Positions 29,801 through 39,670 of a DNA stretch of 64,000 nucleotides are shown here, one piece after another (position 1 is the first letter of the stretch; each line of letters opens with the position of its first letter). Below the pieces are notes generated by a model. That model was given only the letters and a program-made list of their open reading frames with translations, did not search any database and had not been told where the DNA came from. The position numbers and the translations under genes were made by a program. The DNA is from Odiellus spinosus (Eukaryota; Arthropoda; Arachnida; Opiliones; Phalangiidae), in NCBI GenBank assembly GCA_963920705.1, contig OY987233.1:4454001-4518000 (forward strand), given 5' to 3'.

Positions 29801-32124
29801 AGTCGGGTCGTATTCCCGAGTAGAGGTATCGCTTTAAATATAATTAATAATTGAGTTGTATTTATTTTATATTCGAACCATAATAAAACAACTGAAAGTC
29901 TGATTTAATCTCGTCGTAAATCGCACGCCTGACAATATATATAGATCCATTTCTTTACAGCCTATCTTTATAATACCAACATGTCTAGTAAAGAAAAATT
30001 ACCAAATATAAATTTATCAAATAAACACAAAATACGTCGAATAATTCAAATCAAATTTACGAAATAAACACAAAATAAGTCATATAATTAAATTCAAAAA
30101 CATGAAATAAACACAAAATAAGTCAAATATATTCCTCTTACCACTACCAAAGGTTGAGTTGAATCAAGATAACATCAATTTCAAGACGGGAAATCTTTCG
30201 AACTAGATACCACAAATATTTCCCCAAGTAATGAACTTTGTTAGTTTGTTCCCATTTCGCCCAAATATTTCGCCCAAAATTATCTATTCCCATTTCGCCC
30301 AATCCTACTTCACCCAAACGTATTATCATTTGGCCCAAAATTTTCGATTCCCAATTCGCCCAAACCAAAATTTCCTTGTCCCAATTCGCCCAATCCCACT
30401 TCGCCCAATCGTTTTATCAGTTAGTAAAGAATTATCTATTCCCATTTCGCTCAACCTAAAATTCCTTTTCCCGTTTCGCCTAAAATTGTGAGGTTAGGTT
30501 AGGTTAGAGATCAAGAGGATTTTGTTCGCATATGCCTTGGGTGTGGATTGGGCAAAATAAGAATTTGGCAAAAATGGAATTATGCGAAATGTGATTTCGC
30601 GAAATGGGAATTAGGGGAAATGGGATTGGACGAAATAGGATTGGGCCTAATAAATTGGGCTGATTGGGAATTGGGCCAGTTGGGATTGGGCCAATTGAGT
30701 TTGGGCCAATTGAGATTGGGCGAAATGGGAATTGGGCCAAATGTTTTGGGCGAATCGGGGTAGAACCGAATTTTGTTTAATCTTAAAAATCTATAATCTT
30801 AAAAACACTACTTTTTGTTAATTAAAAAACATTTAATCTCGATATGATTTCCCGATTATTAGAAAAAAATACGTCGATCTAATTTGATAATTTGATGCCC
30901 AAAGGTTAATCTACATGAACATATATGACCAGGTTTTATATATCTTTTTAAGTACACCTAAATTGAAGCTGCTACGATTTTCTCGAATGACTATGTGCAA
31001 TATTTTACTTTTTCATAATATAATAACTATTTTAATCGGCTAGGCTGACACATTAAATTATCGATATTTTTTCAACTTCATGACGTCATTATATTCTGAT
31101 AATTAGTCACTTCAAAATGGACGTGTGGAGTTGCAGAAAGGTGGTGGTGATCTGGTCAATATTGGCCAAGTTGGTTACGTTTACTACACACCTTATGTGA
31201 AACTCAATGTGGCAGCCACGCTTAAAGGAGGTAATTCCCGTTAAACGGAATTGAAAGATAAGCTGGCATGATTACGTCTCTGGACTTTTTGTTTCACGAT
31301 CTAGTAAGGTAGTTTTCGAATTACGTGAAAGGTCACGTGATATCCGGCTACACCGGAAGTCTTAACGGACAGACACACTGACAGACACGACCAGTGTAAA
31401 ACCTCCCCCTGAACTTAAGTTCAGTCGGGGAGGTAAAAACTCGAGGAATATTTCAAATCACTTAAACGTAACAATGGACTTTTACTCTCTTACTAGCTGT
31501 TATAGATATGGACATATGTAAAATAATAAAAGATAAGATAAAATAGACCTCGACATATTGTATATATGTAAATAATGACGATTGTAACATAGGAATAAAA
31601 CTACACTTTATGACAAGGCAATAAAGAGTCGCTACGCTTTAATACTGCGTCCGAGATATTTCCATACATAAACATGGTGATAGAGGTGGGATTCGAACCC
31701 ACGTCTCCGAAAAGACTGGTTTGCTATGGCGTTAACGATTAAATTTGCTGATAACGTTTTATTAGATACTACGCGTTAATTACTTACTAGAATACATTAC
31801 GAACTGTTATGATATTATAAATCTCAGCTTTCTAACTGTCAATGATACGTCTTGTAACTGTTTTAATTCTTAATTCAAAATGGTTTCAGAGACCCGAATG
31901 TTGGAAACAATTTGTCGAATGATTCTGAAACGCAAGAGCGGTGGCCAGTCTACACGTTGGAAGAGAAAGGGCGAATTGAGATTGACCTTCTGAACGCCAC
32001 AAGGGCATTCGGTGCCATTCAAGAAGACCAATGTAGATTTTGGAAACACGACTTCCCCTTAATTTCCAAAGGACGTGATAATAAACAATTAAACAGTGGA
32101 CACAATTTTTGGCCAATACAATAA
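20884..32124 (+). CDS. Carboxylesterase (CCE) gene 4, two exons, 9.5-kb intron
   Basis: Predicted 571 aa from exons 20884-22364 and 31890-32124. The donor is GTAAGC, and the next family-type exon 2 on the strand is 9525 bp away. Intron homology continues on both sides of the inserted stack (CCTCATATTCAA before it, CTCGAGGAATATTTCAAATC after it), so the two exons were once an ordinary pair. Motifs: signal-like MLKFWLSLMFMFFAM, oxyanion FGGSF, nucleophile GHSSGS, His in AAHADEV. The acid position is unusual: TSDGG replaces TNEDG, putting Gly where the triad acid should be and Asp one residue earlier. The Cys pairs are kept (YKYCEQD, EDCLYL, AGCGN, VECLR, LCPAQE, QCRFW). The C terminus extends as KGRDNKQLNSGHNFWPIQ, like gene 3. 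Activity is doubtful; a binding role is possible. Confidence 0.8.
22577..23162 (-). mobile_element. Left end of GTCGGGGAGG element C (inverted)
   Basis: Starts ACAAGTTGGAAAACCAAAAT then ACCTCCCCGACAACCACGTG, the reverse complement of the right end of element A. It breaks off at about 23162 where element B begins with the same terminal sequence, so C is the outer element and its right end is at about 31436. A 63-codon frame (22875-23066) carries C-x9-C followed by TGKFRITD, weakly like a FLYWCH finger, but is too short to assign. Confidence 0.7.
25067..25580. mobile_element. Hairpin element with 21-bp minisatellite core
   Basis: Arms are inverted: GGATTCACACAGACCTATTT, TTCACGCTTTTCACG, CACGCGCGAGG and AAACCACTCTTGG at the left pair with AGAGTGGTTTGCACC, GAGCGTGAAACGCG and AAACAGGTCTGTGTGTATCC at the right. 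Between the arms lie about 13 copies of the 21-bp unit (25161-25440, core GGAATCACGCGAATCGATTC). The array at 832-1152 shares the inner right-arm sequence GGAATCAGGTGTACAAA. The satellite is thus part of the element. Confidence 0.85.
25581..26480. other. Part of element B, no gene
   Basis: A 98-codon frame at 25705-26001 has no recognisable domain. From about 26040 the sequence is again the inverted counterpart of element A (for example GTGTAAACGCACCTTTATTT and GCTTAGGCGCATGCTGCC). Confidence 0.6.
26955..27040. repeat. (CACACAGACAGA)n microsatellite
   Basis: Seven or so 12-bp units close to the right end of element B. Elements A (GTGTCTGTCTGT) and C (ACAGACACACTGACAGACAC) keep short versions, so the tract expanded in B. 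Confidence 0.95.
27523..27768. mobile_element. MITE family 2, complete, 7-bp target duplication
   Basis: 246 bp. The ends CATAGAGGGTAGAAAGAAG and CTTCTTTCTACCCTCTATG are perfect inverted repeats, continuing through AGGAGTAGAAGGC. It is flanked by GTGCCAA at 27516-27522 and 27769-27775. No coding capacity. Same target-duplication size as MITE family 1. Confidence 0.9.
27776..28409. other. Transposon-stack interior, no gene seen
   Basis: Sequence between the MITE and the helicase remnant. Two similar blocks, CAGCGCGTAAATATTTACC... and CAGCGCGTATAAACCTACTC..., at about 27810 and 27958 suggest an old direct duplication. No credible frame. Confidence 0.45.
28410..28656 (-). pseudogene. Helitron/PIF1-type helicase C-terminal remnant, frameshifted
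   Basis: Reading the minus strand from 28656, one frame gives FAYATTNNTFQGQTLERVGI then FLHEPFSP. After a frame change the text continues SQQYVAFSRATSKNNVKV then TIADTDYQG. These are the C-terminal helicase motifs (FAMTINK-QGQT-ERVGIYL ... QLYVALSRATS) of PIF1-like helicases as found in Helitron Rep-Hel proteins. The change of frame near 28595 and the loss of everything upstream (the sequence beyond 28660 is an unrelated duplication) make it a relic. The second frame reaches a stop at about 28410. The Rep domain and Helitron ends were not found, so a host PIF1 pseudogene cannot be excluded. Confidence 0.75.
28666..29007. repeat. Tandem duplication of about 160-185 bp with a terminal hairpin
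   Basis: The block starting CTTCGATAACCCAAAATCGT and ending at the hairpin GCTCCCCAACAGGGGAGC occurs at 28666-28823 and 28851-29007 with few differences. The second copy is followed by CGCCGTGATCTAA. Confidence 0.88.
29030..29937 (+). mobile_element. Candidate solo LTR
   Basis: About 0.9 kb starting TGTGTGGCGCC and ending CACGCCTGACA, with a TATA box (GATATAAAAAGG at about 29654), an AATAAAA signal near 29882 and a CT-rich start region between them, which is the layout of a retrotransposon LTR. No primer-binding site, polypurine tract or gag-pol frame flanks it and no clear target duplication was found, so the boundaries and the call are tentative. Confidence 0.35.
29938..31190 (-). mobile_element. 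Interior of element C with inverted minisatellite arms
   Basis: 29.96-30.22 kb resembles element B near 23.60-23.72 (ACCACTACCAAA, AAGATAACATCAA, AACTAGATACCACAAA). Bases 30243-30480 are a run of short repeats around CCCATTTCGCCCAA, and 30545-30765 carry the complementary theme GGGATTGGGCCAATTGGG, so the two arrays face each other across TTAGGTTAGGTTAG. The frames that run through them (GLGQLSLGQL type) are by-products. Confidence 0.7.
31191..31437 (-). mobile_element. Right end of GTCGGGGAGG element C
   Basis: GAAACTCAATGTGGCAGCCA through TTAAAGGAGGTAATTCC to AGTTCAGTCGGGGAGGTAA duplicates the right end of element B (26822-27091). It is followed at once by gene 4 intron sequence (AACTCGAGGAATATTTC), which marks the outer border of the stack. 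Confidence 0.82.
31502..31722 (-). mobile_element. tRNA-derived SINE-like fragment
   Basis: About 220 bp interrupting the intron block that in other copies reads CTCGCTTT..GGTTAGCTATGACGTCAACG. On the minus strand it begins with GGAGACGTGGGTTCGAATCC, which contains a pol III box B (GGTTCGAATCC) in a T-arm-like stem (GTGGG...CCCAC), followed by an AT-rich body. Box A and the D-arm are absent, so it is a 5'-truncated SINE or tRNA relic, not a functional tRNA. Confidence 0.6.
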
Positions 32125-32472
32125 ACGAATTCTCGTAAGAACAAATGGACTATAGATAATATTTCTTGAAAGATTGTTGAAAACGAAAACAAAAGAGAGG
32201 CTGTCAAGGAATTTGCTTCAGCCACAAATAAAATTTGAGTAGCATTATTGTAAAGATCATTGAATAAAGATTCAAAAGACATATACATTTGTTATAACGC
32301 GAACACCAATAATAAATATTTTAATTATCATCGTTTAAATTTAATTGACGGATCTTATTATAATTAAAAATACTTAAAATATAAATTAATATTCATCTTT
32401 CAACCCGATCTCGATTGAGATATTTCAATATTAATTCCTGGTGCAGTGCGAGGTTAGAACTTGTAGGTTCAT

Positions 32473-32602
32473 CACTTCCTGGTTATTCGAAATTAAACTG
32501 TTACACGAACAGCTGCCGGATATAAACCTGGATAATGTTTCGACGAGGTAGTTTTTAACATTTTAGGGAGAATAGTACGAGGCAGTGGATAATTTGTAAA
32601 TC
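32473..32602 (+). promoter_or_regulatory. Promoter and 5' leader of CCE gene 5
   Basis: CACTTCCTGG (32473-32482), CAGCTG (32510-32515), TATAAA (32521-32526); 48-bp spacing kept, 82 bp from TATA to ATG. Confidence 0.65.
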
Positions 32603-35156
32603 ATGTTAAAATTCTGGCTATCGTTAATGTTTATGACTTTCGCGACGCGAGATTTCGTTCGAGTTCAATCGTTCGAGGAGGGTCAACGAGTTTCGGTTCT
32701 GACCAAATACGGAGAAGTTGTCGGCAAGTATGAGAAAATTTCCATCCTGACGGAAAATATGACTACCGATTACGCGTTCGTTCAAAAATTTCAAGGCATC
32801 CCATTCGCCCAGCCTCCAATAGGAGAACTACGCTTCAAACCTCCGCTAGAACTAAAACCGTGGACCGGAAAGATTCTGGCGCTTAAACCCTACAAGTATT
32901 GCGCGAAAGATTTAAGTTATTTGCAGAAAGTCCGGAATGTTTCTTCTTCGGATATTTCTGAAGATTGCCTTTACTTGACCATCTGGGTTCCGACGCCCGC
33001 TCGAAGGAACTTGGCCGTCATGGTCTTTACTTACGGTAGCGCTTTCAAAGCCGGTCCTGGCTTGGATTTAGATTTCGCCAGATTTGTGGCGCTTGAAAAC
33101 GTTATCGTGGTTATGATGAACTACAGACTCGGTGCGCTGGGATTATTGTATTTTGATCACGAGGACTGTCCCGGAAATATGGCATTGATGGACCAGGAAA
33201 TGGCTTTCAAATGGACCCGAGACAATATAGAGCGATTTGGCGGACATCCCGAACGAATCACCATCTTCGGCCATAGTTCCGGATCGAAAACAACGTATAT
33301 TCACCTACTGAACCCGAGTGCGCGGTATCTGTTTAAGAGAGTCGCTTTGCTTAGCGGCTTTTTTGAGGTTGGAAAAATTGAATATAGCAAAAAAGAGATC
33401 TTGGAAAAAAGTATGAAAGTAGCGCGAATCGTTGGTTGCGGAAACGAAGCCAATGACGCGAAACGGATCGTGGAATGCCTGCGAGGCGTCGATAGTCGTG
33501 TCCTGAATAAAGCTTCGACTTCGCTGTACGATCCTGTTTTCAAATTTGCGCATCGCCCTTTGCTGGATGAAAAAATATCGTTGGAAAGCGCGGGTGACAA
33601 AGAGGTTTTATTGGGACTTTTGACGAACGAAGACGGTTATCACGTAGTCAATGTATTGAATGAAAAGAGAGCTTCTCCTGAGGATGTATTTAAATACATT
33701 GCCAATCACTATTTACGTAACGTTAGCGAGGAAACGTTGCGATCCATCAAATACTACTACAAAGACCATTGCGGCAAGATACGGGAGTTCGAAGAGGAAA
33801 TATTAACAACTCGTCTAGCCACGGATTACCGGTTCTTATGTCCTGCCCAAGAACTGGCTGAGAAGTTTACTGCGGCCGGAATTAAAACGTATTTCTATCA
33901 ATGGACTCACAGACCATTGTTATCCGAAAATCCAGTCTGGATAGACGCTGCACACGTTGATGAGCTAAGATTTCTGTTCGCTTTTTACGACCAACTGGAA
34001 GGAACGGCGGAAATAAAACTCTCCAGGAGATTTATGGCGTATCTTGGAAGCTTCGCTAAGTACGGGTAAGTTTGTAATAATTGAAATCATTCCGTGGTCT
34101 CTAAGACTTCAATCCATAACATTATTTCCAAAAGTTCATTATGTATTCCAGTAAACAAATGATGCATGACCATCAGCGCGGTCTTATTTATAGAGCATGC
34201 TAAAAAATACAAATATTGGCTTGACTTTTTTTTAATATCACATTTATCTTTATTTGATTAAAAATATTAGAGTTTGTTCATATAGGATATTTTAAAAACT
34301 GTCTGAAAAGGTTTTTTCATTAACCCTTTCTTGAGAAGTAGTTTAAAAGCACTAACGTTTCAATTGATGGGGAGCTAACCCAACAAACTTATTTTAAGAG
34401 ATAAATACTAAATATGCATATATTTAAGCTTTTTTTAAAATTGAGGGTATCTTCGCTTTTAAGAACTGAAATAACGGGAACCGAGCTAATTGGAAATGCC
34501 TTTATAGGCATATACCAAGTCAATAACGACTAGTTGTTTAACGATAACTTTGGCATTGGGATTGGATTAACTTGAGACATCCAAGGGGATGTCGTTGCCG
34601 TCGTTCCCGTAAATACACAAAAACAAGAAGCCTCTCACGGAGAGTTTCCGAAGCAGTTAGGGAGACAATATTGCGAAGCGCTGACGCAGGAATTATGTCC
34701 AATTCTTCCTGACTCAAAATATAGAGGAAGATTCCAAATAACTGAAGATTAAAAAGGGAGGCAGAGCTTAGATGTTTTTCTCTCTCACTCGCTTTCGCTT
34801 GGTTAGCTATGACGTCAACGATTCAGTTTACTGATAGCGTTTCATAAGGTACTAATTACATACAAGAATGCATTATGAACTTTTGATGATATTATTAAAC
34901 TCGGCTTTCTAACTGGCAATTATACGTCTTGTAGGTGGTTTAATTCATAATTCAAAATTGTTTCAGAGACCCGAATGTTGGGAAAGCTTTGTCGAATGAA
35001 ATGCTAGAACGGTGGCCAGTCTACACGTTGGAAGAGAAAGGGCGAATTGAAATTGACCTTCTGAACTCCAAGAGGGCTTTCGGTGTCATTCAAGAAGACC
35101 AATGTAGATTTTGGAAACACGACTTCCCCCTAATTTCCAAGGGAATGACGTCATAA
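32603..35156 (+). CDS. Carboxylesterase (CCE) gene 5, two exons
   Basis: Predicted 550 aa from exons 32603-34065 and 34967-35156; the 901-bp intron carries an extra block of about 360 bp (roughly 34157-34518) absent from the other copies. N terminus MLKFWLSLMFMTFATRDFV, oxyanion YGSAF, GHSSGS, TNEDGYHV, AAHVDEL: the triad Ser/Asp/His is complete. Six residues (NLKRLQ) are deleted in frame from the DEKISLENLKRLQSAG loop. Exon 2 is slightly shortened (VGKALSNEMLERW, two residues fewer than usual) and ends KGMTS with AATAAA overlapping the stop (35155-35160). Cys YKYCAKD, EDCLYL, VGCGN, VECLR, LCPAQE and QCRFW are all kept. Its HGP-side sequence AGPGLDLDFARF is shared with gene 8. Confidence 0.88.
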
Positions 35157-36059
35157 TAAACAATAAAACAATGTATAGAAAATTTTCGCGTTATACGATA
35201 AACAAATTCTCAAAAGATAAGATTTTGGGAGAGATTGTTAAAAAACGAAAAAGGTGAGGCTATCACTGATTGTCTTCATAAGCATTTTCATAAATATGGT
35301 TGAAAAACGATTCAGATAAGCTTTAGGCCTAAAATCGACACACATAATTTTTGGAAACATTTCCTTACGTTAAATATTGTAAATATTGATGATTACGCAG
35401 CAGGATGACCATTAGTCCTACATTTTATAATATTAAACCATTTTTTAAATATGTTTCATATTTTTCTGGGTTTAAGTTTCTATTGCGCGTTGCCCTTTTT
35501 TTTTTTTCAATCAAATGACATTGAAAAAAATAAAAAATAAATAATAATAAAATGGCAAGTCCCTATAGAGAAGCCCGAGCCCAAGAAAAAAATTTGGATT
35601 TTTGGAGATTTTTAGACGGCAAAGTGCTCAAAAAGAAATGACTTCCAATCTCGAATCATTTTTCTTTCTTAGGCATGAAGATGGTTTGTTAATTAAAGAT
35701 AAATTAATACTATTAATTCCAATTTAACTTTAACGATGACCTCACAATATATGAAGACAATTTTTTTTTCACACTTACAAAAAATAAATCATAGAAGGTC
35801 TTCGAGCTGAAATATTAGAATTATAATGAATAATAGAAATTCATTTTCAATAACTAAGATTGTGATCAACTTTCATGACCAATTCGTCACCTCTCGTTTG
35901 AAATAATATCTTTTTTCTGCTTGGGTAAAATTAATTGGGGAATTTTTGTTGTAAAAAAGAATAGAAAATAAAACCTTATTATCATCATTCGGCGCGTACT
36001 CGATTGATATATTTCAATATAGATGCTGGGGTGCCTTCAGCTGTAACTCGTACCTCAAT
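35157..36059. other. Spacer between CCE genes 5 and 6
   Basis: AT-rich; homologous to the gene 2-3 spacer around 35.45-35.75 kb. No gene. Confidence 0.65.
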
Positions 36060-36176
36060 CACTTCCTGGTGATTCAAATAAAAACTGCGATTATAACAGC
36101 TGCAGGATATAAACTAGGATACCATTTATACGCAGTACTTCGTATCGAATAGTACGAGGAAGTTGACTCGTTCATT
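36060..36176 (+). promoter_or_regulatory. Promoter and 5' leader of CCE gene 6
   Basis: CACTTCCTGG (36060-36069), CAGCTG (36097-36102), TATAAA (36108-36113); 48-bp spacing, 69 bp from TATA to ATG. Confidence 0.65.
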
Positions 36177-38046
36177 ATGTTAAAATTCTGGCTATCGTTA
36201 ATGTTTATGACTTTCGCGACGCAAGATTTGGTTCGACTTCGATCGTTCGAGGAGGGTCAACTCATTTCGGTTCTGACCAAATACGGAGAAGTTGTCGGCA
36301 AGTACGAGAAAGTTTCCATCCTGACGGAAAACATGACTACCGATTACGCTTTCGTTCAGAAATTCGAAGGCATCCCATTCGCCCAGCCTCCAATAGGAGA
36401 ACTACGCTTCAAACCTCCACTAGAACCGAAACCGTGGACCGGAAAGATACTAGCGCTTAAACCCTACAAGTATTGCGCGCAAGATTTAAGTCATTTTCAG
36501 AAATTCCGGAATGTTTCTTCTTCGGATATTTCTGAAGATTGCCTTTATTTGACCATCTGGGTTCCGACGCCCGCTCCAAGGAACTTGGCCGTCATGGTCT
36601 TTACTCACGGTAGCGGTTTCAAACACGGTCCTACAGCTGATTTTGATTTCGCCAGATTTGTGGCGCTTGAAAACGTTATCGTGGTTATTATGAACTACAG
36701 ATTCGGTGCGCTGGGATTATTGTATTTTGATCACGAGGACTGTCCCGGAAATATGGGGTTGAAGGACCAGGAAATGGCTTTCAAATGGACCCGAGACAAC
36801 ATCGAGCGATTTGGCGGACATCCCAAACGAATCACAATCTTCGGCCATAGCTCCGGATCGACTACGACGAATTTTCATTTACTGAACCCGAGTGCGCGAT
36901 ATCTGTTTAAAAGAGTCGCTTTGCTTAGCGGCTTTCTTGAGGTTGGACGAGTTGAATATAGCAAAAAAGAAATCTTGGAAAACAGTTTGAAAGTAGCGCG
37001 AATCGTTGGTTGCGGAAACGAAGAAAATGACGCGAAACGGATCGTGGAATGCCTGCGAGGCGTTGATAGTCGCGTCCTGAATGAAGCTTCGACTTCGCTA
37101 TACGACCCTGTTCTACAATATGTGCATCGCCCATTGTTGGATGAAAAAATATCGTTAGAAAATTTAAAAAGGTTTCAGAGCGCGGGTGACAAAGAGGTTT
37201 TATTGGGGCTTTTGACGAACGAAGACGGTTATCACGTAGTCAATGTATTGAATGAAAAGAGAGCTTCTCCTGAGGATTTATTTAAATACATTGCCAATGA
37301 CTATTTACGTAACGTTAGCGAGGAAACGTTGCGATCCATCAGGTACTATTACAAAGATCATTGCGCCACGATACGGGACTTCAAAGAGGAAATATTAACA
37401 ACTCGTCTATCCACGGACTACCAATCCTTGTGTCCTCCCCAAGAACTGGCTGATAAGTTGGCTGATGCTGGAATTAAAACGTATTTCTATCAATGGATTC
37501 ACAGACCATTGTTATCCGAAAGACCAGTCTGGATAGGCGCTTCACACGGGGATGAGCTAAGATATATGTTCGCTTGGTACGACCAACTGGAAGGAACGGC
37601 CGAGATAAAACTCTCCAGGAGATTTATGGCGTATCTTGGAAGCTTCGCTAAGTACGGGTAAGTTTGTAAAATTGAAATCATTCCGCGGTCTCAATTTCAA
37701 CCCTAACTATCCGTAACAATATATCCAAAAGTTCATTATGTATTCCAGTAAAGTCAATTACGAGTAGTAGCTTAACGATGGAAATGGATTGATTTGAGAC
37801 ACCCAAGCGGATGGAAATCTTGGAATTAATTTAATTCAAAATTGTTTCAGAGACCCGAATGTTGAGAACAATTTGTCGAATGACTCTGAAACGCTAGAGC
37901 GGTGGCCAGTCTACAAGTTGGAAGAGAAAGGGCGACTTGAGATTGACCTCCTGAACTCCACGAGGGCTTTCGGTGCCATTCAAGAAGACCAATGTAGATT
38001 TTGGAAGCACGACTTCCCTTTAATTTCCAAGGGAATGACGTCATAA
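36177..38046 (+). CDS. Carboxylesterase (CCE) gene 6, two exons, shortest intron
   Basis: Predicted 558 aa from exons 36177-37657 and 37851-38046. The intron is only 193 bp because an internal stretch present in the other copies is missing, leaving donor GTAAGT and acceptor TTTCAG. Motifs: MLKFWLSLMFMTFATQDLV, oxyanion HGSGF (the copy closest to the canonical HGGGF), GHSSGS, TNEDGYHV and ASHGDEL. The loop DEKISLENLKRFQSAG is full length. Of the glycine/tryptophan core, WID has become WIG (VWIGASHGDE) and the THRP block IHRP. The cysteines are kept (LCPPQE, QCRFW). Exon 2 ends KGMTS, AATAAA at 38045-38050. Confidence 0.9.
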
Positions 38047-38261
38047 TAAACAATTAAACAATGGATTCAAAATTTTCCCTGTACAACGAACGAATTCTCG
38101 TAATCTGAACCAAATGGATTATGGATAAGATTTTCGGAAAAATTATTAAAAAACAAGAAGAAAAGAGGCTTTCACGGATTTTTCAATGAACCATAAATGG
38201 ATATTTGAGTAGCGTAAACATCTTAAAAACTGTTCAAATAATGTATACATATGTTATGAAT

Positions 38262-38768
38262 TAATTAGAAGCAATTAATTAGAATTAATTAGAAGCAATT
38301 AATTAGAATTATTTAGAAGCAATTAATTAGAATTAATTAGAAGCAATTAATTAGAATTAATTAGAAGCAATTAATTAGAATTAATTAGAAGCAATTAATT
38401 AGAATTAATTAGAAGCAATTAATTAGAATTAATTAGAAGCAATTAATTAGAATTAATTGGAAGCAATTAATTATAATTAATTAGAAGCAATTAATTAGAA
38501 TTAATTAGAAGCAATTAATTATAATTAATTAGAAGCAATTAATTAGAATTAATTAGAAGCAATTAATTAGAATTAATTAGAAGCAATTAATTAGAATTAA
38601 TTAGAAGCAATTAATTAGAATTAATTAGAAGCAATTAATTAGAATTAATTAGAAGAAATTTAAGCTTCAAATTTAATTAATTAGAAGAAATTTAAGCTTC
38701 AAATTTAATTAATTAGAAGAAATTTAAGCTTCAAATTTAATTAGAAGAAATTTAAGCATCAAATTTAA
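38262..38768. repeat. 24-bp AT-rich minisatellite plus 31-bp repeat
   Basis: About 16 copies of AATTAGAAGCAATTAATTAG-type 24-bp units (38262-38660), then about four copies of a 25-31-bp unit around GAAATTTAAGCTTCAAATTT (to about 38765). The flank beyond (GAAGCAATTGTATCTCC) aligns with gene 8's 3' flank at 45.69 kb, where no array exists, so expansion followed duplication of the unit. Confidence 0.92.
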
Positions 38769-38882
38769 TTAGAAGCAATTGTATCTCCTAAAACCACCTT
38801 ATATTTGTACAGTCTACCTTTCTCTATATTAACTCGTATCGGACCATAAGGGAGGAATTGGGTGTACTCACAAGTCAGTGAG

Positions 38883-38945
38883 AGCGCTTTCCCAAAAGAG
38901 CGCTTTCCCAAAAGAGCGCTTTCTCGAAAAGAGCGCTTTCTCTCC
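38883..38945. repeat. 17-bp tandem repeat AGAGCGCTTTCCCAAA
   Basis: Four copies of AGAGCGCTTTC followed by CCAAA or TCGAAA. Function unknown; a (38800-39260) spacer without gene, except the MITE next listed. Confidence 0.85.
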
Positions 38946-39132
38946 CACCATATACGTATTATATATTAAATGTTTCCAAACTGTTTTTGGAATCAGGAAT
39001 GCTCTATGTTAAACTACCCCACTCAGATACAATCAACCCATTGAACGCATTTCGTAAACGCCGCTTCCCCAAAATGGCGATATTTCTCACTTATGTTGAC
39101 CGAAAGTGTTTTGCGTCGAGTTTCCGAAATCC

Positions 39133-39235
39133 CCTTTTCAGACGAGGCGTAACTAACGGGTTTAATCAGATTTAACCGTGGTTTAATCACAATTAAACCA
39201 CGGCTAATTAAGATGGTAAATGAAGAGGGTATAAA
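39133..39235. mobile_element. Palindromic MITE, second copy of the 1.9-kb family
   Basis: CAGACGAGGCGTAACTAACG, TTTAATCAGATTTAACCGTGG and the inverted CCACGGCTAATTA mirror the 1886-2040 element. The outer end ends AGAGGGTAT. Confidence 0.65.
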
Positions 39236-39670
39236 AGTGTTTTAAGCAGAGGGCTTTACACCGTGTATCCTTCGGATTTACTCCGAGTGGGAACTAAGGC
39301 ATGAAGTAGGTTGAATAAAGATAAATTAATAATTAATTCCGAATTAATATTAATTTCGGAGACAATGTTTGGGTTCATTTAACCAAAATCAATTATAGAA
39401 GTTCCTTGCTAAAAATATTAGCATTATAATAAATGTTATTTTAATAAATTTTCAATTACTAAGATTGCTATCAACTTTCGTGACAAAAAGTATACTCTCG
39501 TTTCCAACAATCGAATTTTTGTGAACAGGTAAAATTGTAATAAAATTGTAATAAAATTAAAGAATACTTAAATCAAAACCTATTTTCATCATTCAGAGCG
39601 TACTCGATTCCGCGTACAGATTCCGCGTGACGCGTGTCGTTCGGGCTCGCAACTTGTAGCTTTATCACTT

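Noticed and set aside
31678-31722. Functional tRNA gene
   Set aside because: Only the T-arm half with box B is present; there is no D-arm, anticodon arm or acceptor pairing.
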